DNA of 64,000 nucleotides from positions 63,903,958 through 63,967,957 of the forward strand of contig CM060198.1 of the NCBI GenBank assembly GCA_030549335.1. The letters run 5' to 3'. Position 1 is the first letter of the stretch. Every line of letters starts with the position of its first letter. Both the position numbers and the translations under genes were made by a program. Source of the stretch: Pontederia crassipes. Its lineage: Eukaryota; Streptophyta; Magnoliopsida; Commelinales; Pontederiaceae. This document shows positions 1-11,913 of this stretch, piece by piece. A model generated the notes under the pieces. That model did not search any database. It saw only the letters and a list, made by a program, of their open reading frames with translations, and was not told where the DNA came from.

Positions 1-376
1 TTTTCGACGGTTAGGAACGTCGAAAGTTTCGACGGATACCTAATCGTCAAAAATTTTTTACGATCTTAACCGTCGGTAAATGAAAAACAATATAATATAA
101 GAAGTATTTTGTTAAATCGGTAAATGAAAATTTTTTACAGTCCTAACCGTCGGTAAATGGTCTTGACCGTTGAAACTTTCGACGGTTGTGACGACCGCCG
201 AAAGTCTCGACGGTTGTGGCCGCCGAACTTTTGTGTCGGTTACAACCATTGGAACTTCCGACGAGTTTTTTCCAACCGTCGAAAATCGTTTTGCGATGAC
301 TATTTTTTTCACAAATCAATTTCGTCGAAAAACCCGTCAAAAATCATAATTTTTGACAGTTTTTGTCAAATCACAA
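1..376 (+). mobile_element. CACTA (En/Spm) element, 3'-terminal repeat fragment
   Basis: The stretch is filled with short direct and inverted copies of CGACGGT/ACCGTCG, the usual subterminal-repeat arrangement of CACTA elements. Its last 130 bases align by eye with the end of the CACTA element at 54290-54675: an ACCGTCG..AAAACGATTT-like run, then CGTCGAAAAA-CCGTC, then an ATAATTTTTGA-like run. The final CACTACAAGAAAA terminus is degraded here. The element continues beyond the left edge of the window. Small open frames in it are by-products of the repeat and are not called as genes. Confidence 0.72.
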
Positions 377-506
377 CTTCAACCTGATGATCTTGTTATA
401 CCTCAAGAATCACCACCACCAAGTAATAACGAAAGGTTGGAAACTTTGGATGTCATTCAATATTGTGATTTACTGAGCTTTGTCTAAAGAGCATCTATCA
501 CATCAA

Positions 507-1146
507 GGGGGTGTTTGGGAAGTGGAACTGGGTGGAACTAGCCCCTGGTTCCACCCGGTTCCCCCAAACATCCCATTTGGTTCCATGCTTGGAACCAGGG
601 TCACGTGATCCTGGTTCCAAGCTGCCGGTTCCACCACTTTGGTAAATGGTGGAATCGGGGGTTGTTGCTTTTTTTTTACTTTTTGACTTTTTTTTAAATG
701 ATGTTTTGGCTTTTTTCCAAACTTTTTTTTATAACTTTTCTTATATAAGTTAATTTATTTTATTATATATAAAATATTAATATAATATTATTTATTGTTA
801 ATTATTTCATTATAAATTTTAAATATTCCATTAAATATAAATTATAAAAAAAATTGAATTTTTATATTTAAATAATATATTTTTTGACAAAATTGTTGAC
901 ATATTTTTTTAAATTTATATTATGTATTTTAATTTTTTAACAATATTATGATATATATTTATAATACATATTTTTAATTCAATCACCCACTAAAATTAAA
1001 TCACATCTACTTTTTCCTATCACATCAACTAGCTTATTCCTCATCATCAAATTTCACTTTAATCAAACACAATCCAAACTAATCTATCACTTCAACTATT
1101 CACAAGAACTTGGTAGAACTCTAGTTTCCCTTGCCAAACAGTCTCC
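507..1146. mobile_element. MITE-like element with GTTTGG-type inverted ends
   Basis: The left end reads GGGGGTGTTTGGGAAG, and the right end reads CTTGCCAAACAGTCTCC, which is its near reverse complement. The interior is non-coding: a GC-richer left 150 bp with internal GGTTCCA inverted copies, then very AT-rich sequence. The ends resemble PIF/Harbinger or hAT non-autonomous elements. I could not fix a clear target-site duplication, so the superfamily is open. Confidence 0.6.
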
Positions 1147-1277
1147 AAATATTTTCAATGAGATTGTTCCCTTATTGCTTATTTGCAATCTTTATCGCTA
1201 TAATGAATCACCTTTTATTATTCTCCGCATACATTATATCAAAGTTAAGCTAAACGTCTATAGTTTAGAATGATTCT

Positions 1278-3596
1278 TGTAATGCCGCCAAATCATACTC
1301 CGCCACGTGGCAGAATACGCTTCGAAGACACTACGGGTTATTCTTACGTGTACATCATAATGATCAAAAAGAAGACTTTGATTGGTCAACTCAATATCAA
1401 TAAAAGTAGAAGACTTAATCATCATTAAATAATAAAAGAGTGTGACATCTTGATATGCGAAAGATTGATAAAGAACTTCATATGAGTTCAAAGAAAAGCT
1501 AGTACATCAAACTAAAGGACTTAAGATACCCATGTACAGTCACTTACGAACTCGATCTGTCACCGTTGGCCACCTTCATCGTTAAGATCTAGTCATACAT
1601 TTAAGAATATACATGGGAGAAATCTCCCTGTGAGTTTTACAACTCAGTATGGAAGTAAGATAAAAATAATCATAAGATCATGATACTAGATAAGAATCAT
1701 AAGGACATCATCATCATCATATAGAAGGAAAATAGACATCATCATGATATAAGTAAATGATTCTTGTAACATGTCATATGGATAGAAGATCTCTAAGATC
1801 ATAAGAAATGAATAGATCAAGATGTCATCTTCTTGAGATCATAAGATCAAAAGATAGAGATATATCATAATAAATCATCATTAAATGGCAAGAGTCGATC
1901 ATCATGGCTATGAGGATCATACAAGATTCATGAGAGATAATTATATGAAGATATAAAATCATGAATTGTATCATTTTTTTTAGATCATATTAATAATAGA
2001 TCAAGAGATCATGAAAAGATCATCATAAGTGTGGAAAGAGCCACTAATCATCATGAAGAGAGTTCATTATTAATATGCTTCATCTTCTTCATCATCTTAT
2101 TATTCATCTTTAACTTATAGTGGGGTATATTTCAATCCATGGGGAGACCTGCCTCAATCCGTCTATCATCATAACTGGCAGAGCCAGTCCATAATGGACC
2201 GAAGTCAGCCCATAACTGGTCGTCACTAGTCCATCATAAAAAGAGCTCTCCATTTAATATTTTTCATCTTTTATCTTGCAACTTTTAATTTATCTTTCAT
2301 TAGGACATAAGGATCATGATTAAGATTTGGTCATCATAAAAAAGGATCAACGAATCATACTGATCAAGGTCCTAATCATCATCATTATATATATAACTTA
2401 ATCAGAGCTACAAGATAGGATCATGGAGAGAAATCAGAAATATATGAACATCATAATCATCATCATTATCATAAGATAGATCAAGATCGATGGATATGGA
2501 TGAATGTCGTCATTGATATGATTAGATCTAAATTAAGTCATCATAAAGTCGTAATAGACATCATCATTATTATGGGCATAAATAACATAATCATATCACG
2601 ACTAAAATCAGGACTATGCACATGAGTCAGGGATCAAAAGATCATAAAAATCATCTTGGTAGTATTGGAACCCGGGCCGAGTTCGTAAGGGCAGCATTGA
2701 AAGAAGATCAGGACATGGCCCGGGCCGGGTGTAGGTCATACCCGGGCCGGGTTCGTACTTAACAGTTCGGTCGGCCGATTCGACGAATCGGTCGACCGCT
2801 CGACAAAAGTCACGGTCGAGCGCGACTTCATCGTGGAACTACCCAGGCCGAGTAGTCATCACCTCGGACCGAGTTCTTCGTTGCAGAGCTTCGCTCTCGC
2901 GATAATGGTGGACTCGGCCGAGTTCCATCGAACTCGGTCCGAGTATGGACCTGCTCGGGCAGGGTTCGGGTGAACTCGGGCCGAGTTCCTCTCACGCAAA
3001 AACTGCGTAGATGCGCAGTTCACATTTCGTTCGACTTTTTTGACGATGATCGGCGTCAATCATCATCACAAAATATTATACTATAACTAGGTATCAACTA
3101 GGACATGCTTCAAGTCTAAAATCATGAATTTAGGAAGAATCTATCCTAGTTCCATACCTTATTAGTTTCTATCTAGAAACTAATCTGTAGTCTTCTTCTT
3201 CATCTTCCTCTTCCTCTTTCTCTTCTTTCTATGCCCGCTCCTCTCGGTTCAGGCGTGCGTCCGGCGGCGTCCACACCCTCCGACGAGTCTCTTGTTGACG
3301 ATGGCGGATCAGGGATGAAATAACGAAGGGCGCACAAAATAAGGGAGGAAAAATTAGGGCCAGCTCGTAAGGAGAGAAGGGGCTAATTTGCTTGATTTGG
3401 CCTCATATTTATAAGAGGAGATTTAGAGTTTTGGAGTTTGTTGTTGGAAACAAACTCCTCCTCAGATCTGATTTATTTTAAATTTAATTCATTTTTATCT
3501 TTTTTTTTCTCTCTCTCTTCTTTTTTTTTCCTTCTATTTTGGTTTCCAGTTTTATCTCCTATTTTATCTTCTTTTTTTAACGAACCGGGCGTTACA
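1278..3596 (+). mobile_element. Solo LTR, 2.3 kb, TSD ATTCT
   Basis: It starts TGTAATGCC and ends GGGCGTTACA, so it has TG..CA ends within a longer inverted match. It is flanked by the 5-bp duplication ATTCT at 1273-1277 and 3597-3601. No internal retrotransposon genes lie inside, so this is an LTR left by LTR-LTR recombination. A G-box CCACGTGGC lies near the left end. Then comes about 1 kb rich in ATCAT/GATCATAAG, an island of GC-rich palindromes (2670-3010), a TATA-like ATATTTATAAG near 3405 and a pyrimidine-rich stretch. It is related to the LTR at 10022-11908. The superfamily (probably Ty3/gypsy) is inference. Confidence 0.85.
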
Positions 3597-3601
3597 ATTC
3601 T

Positions 3602-3833
3602 ACTAATAGTTTATATTTTTTTAATTAGTTAGTTTTCTCTTACTTGGTTTGTTTTGTAGTGTCATGGTTTTATTATTATCATTTTTTAATGGATCATTAT
3701 ATATATATGTGTGTGTATGTTGTTTCATTGCATTGTAATGAATGTAGCCATCTGGTCTATTGGTTGTGACATGCAAGCAACATTATTATTCCTTAAAGCC
3801 ACAAAAATCCTTCTCTTAGGGTTTAATGTTTGT
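3602..3833. other. AT-rich spacer
   Basis: AT-rich with a short (TA)n(TG)n run near 3700. No gene or clear repeat seen. Confidence 0.5.
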
Positions 3834-3984
3834 GCTACCCTTTATCATCATACTCTTATTAATCACCATACGATTCATGATGAATAATGGCTTGATTAAT
3901 TGGATAATTTTTTTATCCACCATCCATCATGAAATGGATGATGATTAATAGAAGTATGATGGTGCTAGATTTTAAAAGAGGTAG
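3834..3984. repeat. Imperfect inverted repeat, small MITE candidate
   Basis: The left arm (GCTACC.. then ATCATCATACT.. then TATTAATCA) returns in reverse complement in the right arm (TGATTAATA.. AGTATGATGG .. GGTAGC). The centre is a palindrome around GGATAATTTTTTTATCC. The whole could fold into one stem. A flanking duplication was not resolved. Confidence 0.5.
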
Positions 3985-5579
3985 CATAATCACTTTTTCC
4001 TATTTATTACGCTTAATTATATTTGTACCAAACAATTTTTCTTTATTTCTTCCATCCTATAGTCGTTTTTTCACTTACTACATTTACAAGATTTCTTAGG
4101 TAATTTTTTTTCTTTCAACATATAATTTATATTAAAATTTGTTTATTTTTGGCATATAATTTCATTATCTCTTTTGGTGTGTGTCTATAACACATAAACA
4201 CGAGGTACTAAATTACGTACGCGCGCACGTCCATCTTATAATGAAAATTATTATTTTCATGTCATTTTATCCTTTTAAGAATTATTCATTATGCATAATT
4301 TACATTGATCAGTTTTATTTTTTTAAAAACATATTTAATTGGTGCTTAATATCATGTTTTTTCTTTTATTAAGTTTTATGTTTCTCTAAATCTAATTTGT
4401 TAACTTCAAATTTAATATAAAAAAGTTTATTAACATCATTCAGCTGTCTATAAAACTTATATGTCATTAATTTTACTTCATCTCTTCCATTAATTTAACT
4501 CCATTAGTTTTTATTATAGTTATATAATCTTTTACTATTATAATGATTGTTTGATTACCATTACAATTTCCAATGATATTTGAATTATTTATTATATATT
4601 AGTTTTTACAAACATATCTCAATTTTTTATTCTGATAATTTTATTTATTTAATAATGTTTTGTTATAAAAGTCAATTAATATTTGTATTTGGTTAAAACA
4701 AAATTCAATTAAGAAGCTTAAAAAAATTTTAAGGACATAAAAAACTTTAAAGTATTTCATATCTACTTCTATTGTGAATTGATCATGGCTCACCTTTGTT
4801 TCTTGACAAGCATCTACTTCGATAAACAGCTAGCTTCTTCAAAACTCAGGCGATAATCATCAACGAATTGCTCGTCATCTTCATCAACTGCAATGGCATT
4901 ACAAAAGTAGGGAAGATGATGATCAAGTCATGGCTCGTTACACACTTGCAACGACCCATGATCTCTTCTATGAAGGCATTCCAAGCTAATGGCAAGGTTG
5001 TTGCTTGGTTATAACAACTCATGATTTTCTATGAACATGGCTATTACTCGTGCATCACAATTAATTACATGCTGGTTATGGCCCTTTTTTTATATTACGA
5101 CCTATGATGGACTAAGCCACAGACAATGCCTCCTCGAATAAAAGGCCTAGTTTGCCATCGACCCTCTCACGTCTCATCGTCCTATCAAGCCACTACAATG
5201 GCCTGCTCATGAAGAATCACTCTCTTATGAGTATAGGATTGGTGAGCGCATTTTGGAATTTATGTCCATCACACTAACTCAATTCATCGGCAACACTACA
5301 ATGAAGGTGTGTCATATTGAAGAGTTTGTGTATACTTTTCTTATCGTATCGGGATGAGATTCTTCGACCAATAGTGTTGGACCACCTATAGAGTCATTAT
5401 GCTAATTAAGTGCCAAGCACCTCGAGGCCACTTGACAGCTATATAACAAAGAGTTTGGAGGAGTTTAATATTAGTTCCTTAATACTAGTTATCTTCTAAT
5501 TTCGATGGATTTTAATGTTGTAGCTTTCATGACTCGAATAATGGGAGTGAATCATTGAATTTCAAACATTCCAAGCCAA
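3985..5579. other. AT-rich spacer merging into decayed retrotransposon sequence
   Basis: From 3985 to about 4780 the sequence is very AT-rich with no gene seen. From about 4780 to 5580 the base composition becomes coding-like but frames are closed. Because it directly precedes copia reverse-transcriptase remains in the same orientation, it is probably the decayed upstream part of that element. I recognise no specific domain in it. Confidence 0.4.
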
Positions 5580-6232
5580 CCTTCATTCAAATGTTTTTGT
5601 TCATGGACATTGGATGAAGATGTTTATATGGAACAATCATCGGCATTGTATGATGTTGATCATCCTTCTTATGTGTGTCGATTACACAAGTATCTATGTG
5701 GCCTTAAGTGAACTCCTTGTCCTTGGTTCCATGCACATCATGTTATTCTATTGACTTTCTATTCTTTATCATCCAAAATAGACTCTTCCTTATCAATATA
5801 TGTCGAGGATGGCATCACTCTTGTTTGCATTCGTGTATATTGATGACATTGTTCTCATATACTCAACTCTAACAATGATATTAGTAAGTTGGCATTTAAT
5901 CTCCACCAATCTTGTATTGTCAAAAACTTGGGGAATTTGCATTTCTTCTTAGGCATTGAATTTGTTCCTCATTAAGATGGAATCATCCTCTCAAAGTGCA
6001 AATAGATGGTTGGTATTCTTGAGCATGCGTATATGTCTAAGGCTAGGGGGTGTCTTCCCTAATATTTAAGATGGTGGGTCTTCCACGATAGTCGCCCCTT
6101 TTAGTGATTCTTTGATGTACACAAATTGTCAATGCATTGCAACATTTAACAATGGCTGGCCCTAACCTCGGCTTTGTAGTATATTACATTTGTCAATACA
6201 TGCATCATCCAACTATCCATCACTAGCATGTC
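5580..6232 (+). pseudogene. Ty1/copia polyprotein relic: reverse transcriptase part
   Basis: Broken + frames read LDEDVYMEQ, then YVCRLHKYLCGLK, then VYIDDIVLI, which matches the copia RT active-site region (usually YVDDI). Next comes NLHFFLGIEF, the copia LGDLHFFLGIE-type motif. Several stops and shifts interrupt the frame, so it is dead. The reading ends in the RT-RNase H linker at a CATCACTAG..ATGTC site, where a 2.1-kb LTR has been inserted. The relic resumes at 8348 after the duplicated ATGTC. Confidence 0.8.
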
Positions 6233-8347
6233 TGATTTGAGAATTGATAACAATATATGCTAACAAGTGCACTAATCGCTCAAGTAATAAAATGTAAGAG
6301 TAGAGTGTTGAACCCACGAGGAATTAATTTACTTAACTAAACTAATTTTATAGGCTAGTAGGAGACAACATGATTTTGGGTAAAAAGGAGTTGCAGAAAA
6401 TAAAATAATAGAAAGATAAAGAAAACTAAAATTAAATTAAACTAATCTAATCTATTGATGCATAGGACTTAGGATGATAAAAAAAATTATAGACAAACTG
6501 ACAAGTTAGTTTCTCACGACGGACTAGAGTTTACCCAAATTATTAATTTTCGTCTAGGATCAATCAACCTACCTTAATTCAAATTAGATTAAGACTACTC
6601 CGTCATGGATCATAATCTAATCAAACCTGAGATTAAGATGCATTAAAATGTAGTATCTAAATTATTATCACCTATAACATGATAATGATTAATAGACCAC
6701 ATAACTAATATTCCATCAAAGATCATATAGTTGTGACATACAATACTTGAACTTAAAATTCAAGGATCAATTCCACATAAATCATGCAATTAAAAGTAAC
6801 AACTCCTATAAAGATAATAGCTAACTATAGAAAGCAATTAATCTCTAAAAAAGCATTAATAATAGCATGCATGTTCGAAAGAAAACTGAACAATAATTAA
6901 TTATGAAATAAGGTTTAACAATTTGTCTTTAATGATTAAAACTATTACAATTATATCAAACAGAAAAATAAAACTAAAGGATCCAAATTACTAAAGAAAC
7001 AATAATGTATCAATTAAGCATGAGATCATCCCGACATGAAATAGAGCGGAGAGTACTCTCAGGAACGCCGATGAACTGCTATTCGATCCTCTTCTAGAGT
7101 CAATCGTGCAGAAATTTTCTCGGTGAGTCTTCTGAATTTCTCTCACATTCTTGGCTTTAAAGTTCTGGTTGCAGGCCCTAGCATGCCCCTTTATGACTAT
7201 AAAAGGTCTCTATTTATAGGGGTTCATGTTTTCATACGATTGCAGAAGAAACAAAAACATTTTTTATGTGAAATAAGGAAAATTTGAATCTGAATTAATT
7301 CTAAATTTTTAACCTTGTCAAACTCTGAAATTTCTGGAATAATTAGTTTCCAATTAATCCCTAGAACATATGGTAAGAGTTGGAGTCCTTGTGCGTTGAG
7401 AAATCTTTCGAAAATAGGCTATGAGTTGAGTTCTGCATCGGTCACGCCCCATGTGTTAAATTTAACGGTTCAATCTTATTCGATTTTGGAATTTTCTACT
7501 GCCTTCACGAGGCATGAGAAGGGTCTTCACAGCCATGATTCGGGATATTCATCTTCTATCGTGCGACTTTTTGTGATTTCATGGCCGGTGAGAAAGTTCT
7601 AACGGCCCGTGAAAAATAATATGTTGATCTGGAGCTTTTTTATCAACCCGTTAAGAGTATATCACAACCCGTGAGTTGATGATCATTGATTCTAAACCTT
7701 CTGTGACATCCGTGAAACTGATGTAACAGTCGATGATGGGATTGCTGGGAGCGTAACGACTTGTTGCCCTTCTCTCACGGCCCGTGATAATTCTTCAAAG
7801 TTTGATTCATTGTAGGGGTCGTGAAACTTTGCGATCTGTGATAATCCTACTATAACGACCGTGAAAAATTTGTCACGGCCCATAAGTTGTCTTCATTTGA
7901 ATTGAGAACCGCTCGGTCTGTGAAACGCAATGGCTGACATGAGATTTGATCTTCACGACCGTGATAAGTACATAACGGCCCATTAAATCAATGATTCTTC
8001 TTGCATGCCTCTGGCAGAGCCATGAAGACGAGTGATTGAACGTTAAACCATATATCACAGCCCGTTAAATGTTCTTCACGGTCCATGATAGCTCAATTTC
8101 AACACTTGGCAACTTTGCTATTTTTCACTTTTCGACTCCGTTTTAACTCCGATTTGAGCACAGTTTTTCCGTTGGCTTTGTAATTCAATTTTCTTTCTTT
8201 TTCTATAGTAAAACATAGAATTTGGGTAGATTTCTATTTATATAAAATTAAAGAAAATGAGACCACAAATTGATGCATGCTATATGAAAATGAATCAAAA
8301 TAAGATTAAATGCATGTCTAAATATATGTTATATTTTGCATGCACTA
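6233..8347. mobile_element. Solo-LTR-like insertion in the copia relic, TSD ATGTC
   Basis: This 2115-bp non-coding block interrupts a copia reading frame. Removing it together with one copy of ATGTC (6228-6232 and 8348-8352) restores the order RT then RNase H. It starts TG and ends CACTA, where the expected CA end has probably mutated. A TATAAAAGGTCTCTATTTATAG promoter-like stretch lies near 7199. The part at 7600-8090 carries many short inverted motifs of the type CACGGCCCGTG. Open frames here are short and show no domain. Calling it an LTR rests on the 5-bp duplication, the TG start, the promoter-like box and its length. Confidence 0.68.
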
Positions 8348-8352
8348 ATGTC

Positions 8353-8912
8353 ACCAAACAAATCTTAATACATTTGAAACAAAATTTCCATGTTGGATTA
8401 TTTCTATGTCCATTGACCTATCAAACACTCTAGGATTTCCCTTACGTGAATTGGGCAAGTGGAAGTGATAATTGATGATCAACCGGTAGCCATGACATCT
8501 TCCTACAAAATATTTAATGCCCAAGTTGTCTAAGAAGCAAAAGACCATTGCTCGCTCTTTAGTGAATCAAAATATAAAGCTATAGTGAACACTACAATTG
8601 AGTTGATTTAGTTACGGTCATTGTTATATGAACTTGGTGTAACTCCACTAAGACACCTATACTATGGTGTGATAATCTTGGTGCCACCTACCTCATGGCC
8701 AATCTAGTGTACCACATGTATAAGAGGTGTACTGAGGTAGATTATCATTTCATTCCCAAGGAGATGGCTACTTGTCGACTACAAGTTTGATTTATATTTT
8801 CCAGAAACAAAATGGCAAATGTCTTCACCAAGCCTATAGTTGTCTCTCGCTTCAATTTTTAGTGTGACAAGCTTCGACTTCATTGGCAAGACGACTCATC
8901 TAGAGGAGGATG
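8353..8912 (+). pseudogene. Ty1/copia polyprotein relic: RNase H part and polypurine tract
   Basis: Broken frames give SKYKAIVNTTIEL then LRSLLYELGV then TKPL.., matching the copia RNase H region (normally SSAEAEY.. and ..DVFTKPL). It continues the relic at 5580-6232 across the inserted LTR. After it, AGAGGAGGATG at 8902-8912 looks like a polypurine tract. It is followed at once by TGTTGATAATAAT, the probable start of the element's own 3' LTR. Confidence 0.78.
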
Positions 8913-9663
8913 TGTTGATAATAATATTATCATATCTCAATCGACGTGCCATCAACGTCACTTTCTTTATAGCAATTTGACTAAAAAATAGCATCCTATA
9001 CAATTGTTTCATCAAATAATTATATGTTGCACAATTAGTGATTCATTATGTGTAAATAACACCTTTCAATTTGACTATGAATTTTTCTATGACTACTTTC
9101 TCTTGCACAATAATTCAAATAATAGAAAGTGAATAAATCCCTAATTTCATAGCTTCCTCAAGTTACCCAAATATCTTATTTCATTTTAGTATTAGGAAAA
9201 CCTACTTAAAAAAAGAAATAGAACATGACAACAAAATTGACATCCTTGTCCATTATCAACATTCACATAACTTTTGAACTATAAATTTCAACATCAATAT
9301 AGAAAACTATTGGAAATTAAATAGCCCTAAAATTTCAATCCAAGATTGTAGATTTAGTTAGCGTCGAACTCGTTTATGCTTGGAAGTCAGATTAGGGAAA
9401 TTTATCGACGTCTTCGTGCTTTGATGCATGTCCTCCTCAATGAGGTTATCAACCTTCACCTTCACCCATAGGTCATTGTAGTCATCCATGATGTTGGCAG
9501 ACCGTTGATGATCACCTCATCTTCCCTCCTGCCAGCCTCCACGCTAAGAAGAGATATACAATGGGGTATTCAGCATGATTCATCAAATCTCAATAGATCA
9601 TTTCAAGGGATCGTGCCTCCAAAATAATTGCTCCAAATAAGTTATCAAAGTAGTATAATTCCT
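8913..9663. other. Probable copia 3' LTR start, then unresolved sequence
   Basis: The LTR begins TGTTGATAATAATATT directly after the polypurine tract. I cannot place its right end. The rest is AT-rich with no gene seen. Confidence 0.4.
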
Positions 9664-9673
9664 ATATTATTAT

Positions 9674-9757
<84 letters not shown>
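9664..9757. repeat. (TAA)n microsatellite
   Basis: About 90 bp of uninterrupted trinucleotide repeat, starting with a few ATT units that switch to TAA, forming a short AT-only palindrome at the left. Confidence 0.95.
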
Positions 9758-9758
<1 letters not shown>

Positions 9759-10021
9759 GGTCCCTAGGATTTCTTATTTGTAGGATAACCCATAAGAATT
9801 CTAAGCAAAGTGAAACACCAAACAATATAAGGAAAGATAAATAAATAATAAAAGGAAAATTATTGTTAATTACTTAGGAATTCGAAATGAGGAATATAGT
9901 ATTTATGACCCTAACATTCTCATTCTCCTCAAAATAGTCTTTTCCTCGGCTTTACAAACATATCAAGGAATTACTCTTTCCAATTGCTTCACTAGTAAAC
10001 TTGAATAGCATGAAGATCATC

Positions 10022-11908
10022 TATAACGCCCCCAAATCGACCCTCTCCACGTGGCGAAGATCAACCTAGAGACACTACGACATGTTATGACTTTGACCAT
10101 AATATTGAGCATATCTCAGTCAAGAACCAAGACACGTCAGCGGAAGAAAGAATAATAAATAAAGAAAGAAAAAGGATAATCTTTAATTGCGGAAGTCTAA
10201 AAGTGGCTATATCATTTTTAAGAAATAAAATGAAGTTTTATATCATGAATCTATAATGCGAAAGGAAAGAAAAACTAATAAACAATCTAATAAGCCATGT
10301 GGTTCATGTATTTTCTTGTCGCAAGAGCTTTGTTACCACACACTTACTCCACCGCGTCACTAACCTGATCCTGTGAAAATCAAACATAGGGGAGGAGGTA
10401 CTCCCGTAAGCTTTACAAAGGAACCACATGATATACAATGCATGATATGAATAGAATAATCAAAAGTAAGTAATCATGCTTAACTTGAACTTAAAAATGA
10501 TAACATGACAGCATCATAAATCATAATAAGAATAAGAACAAGAATAGGAAGAAATTATGAATCATGAGAATCAAATGATGCTTAGTAAACTTAGAATCAT
10601 GGCATACTTGGAAAATCATGATAATAACTTGACTTGACTTAATCATGCTTCTTGATATTAGTTTATTATTATAATCAGGATGAATTTAGGTGCCTTTAGT
10701 TTTTGGGGTATGCCGAGCAAACGATATGACATTGTGCGGGTCATTGGATGATCAAACCATGATCAAGAGAGTTACCCTTATCTTGATGCACTTGGCTTGG
10801 ACTGGCAACCCATTGTTAATCTTCTATCTGAACTTGTTAGTCACTTTTAACAACTTATGTATCTTTGTTCTTTATTCAATGGAGACGATAAGATCAATAA
10901 GAAATAAATTATTAAAGGATAGATTTTGAAAGTCAGGGATGGATCTCCGTGAGAACAGAAAATAGGATCAGTGGATTAATTAATAAATCAAATAAAAAGG
11001 TTTACTAAAAATTGGTCATCTGGTTCTGAGGAACAATCGACCGATTGGCTTCGGGCCGATCGACCAATCTGTTCGGATCGATCGACTGGTGGATAAATCG
11101 GATCGGTCAATCCGTTCAGTTGAATAGTTGACTGGTGGGCAAGGATTGGTCGACCGGTGGACAGGGATCGGTCGACCGTTCGATATAAAAAGAAATCGAT
11201 TATGGGTCATTATATTGGTCGATTGGTTGCTGGCAATACATACGGACCGTCGATCGATCGGCATCCTAAAAATTATAGAACCTGTGAATTTCTTAAAATC
11301 CGTAGTACAATCTCAACAGAATAGAACGAATCAAACATTAATTCAAATAATTAGATAAATCAAGAAATCAAATAAATCAAAATGATAACTTGGAGCCTTC
11401 TTCTTATTTCTTTCGTTTCATAAACAATTAGGGCATGGGTTAGAATAATTCAGATGTCATGTAGGATGATTTCAGTTCACCACCTCTGTTCGTGATTAAT
11501 CCGTTCTTCGATTCGTCGGAAATAGATCAACGGCGCCCCATGTTTCCTCCCTGTTCTTCCTCTCGATCAACGTCTGCAAAGTTCCAACGAAGAGAGCATG
11601 AGAAGGACAGAATGTGAGAAGATAATGGGAGAAGGGAGAGTTCCATTACTGCTTGAAATTGAGACGAGAGGGGAGACGTCTCTGCTCGGTCGTGCATAGG
11701 ACGGCAGCAAGGGAAGAAGGGAACAAAAAAGGCTCGTGAGGTTTTCAAGGGAGAAAAGGGGTTTAATGCTCTCCTAATCAAATCTGATCCCCTTCCTTTT
11801 CAAACTTTGAGTGGCATTGGATTTTTATTCCTTTCGTGCTCTGCCTGGCCGCCCATCACATTTTTCCTTTTTATTTTTTATTTTTTTATCTGTTTGTCCG
11901 TTGTTACA
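10022..11908 (+). mobile_element. Solo LTR, 1.9 kb, TSD TCATC, related to 1278-3596
   Basis: It starts TATAACGCCCCCAAATC (TG probably mutated to TA) and ends TTGTTACA. The 5-bp duplication TCATC lies at 10017-10021 and 11909-11913. Its left end matches the 1278 LTR in order: CGCC.CCAAATC, then CCACGTGGC, then GAGACACTACG. Both also have a small GGGAG..CTCCC hairpin further in. An island at 11030-11260 is made of GGTCGACC/GATCGATCG-type palindromes, in the place where the other LTR has CCCGGGCC-type palindromes. No coding domain is present. Confidence 0.82.
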
Positions 11909-11913
11909 TCATC

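Noticed and set aside
1278-11908. The two related LTRs as the two ends of one full-length retrotransposon
   Set aside because: Each has its own 5-bp duplication (ATTCT and TCATC) on both sides, and the sequence between them is a copia relic plus another insertion, so they are separate solo LTRs.
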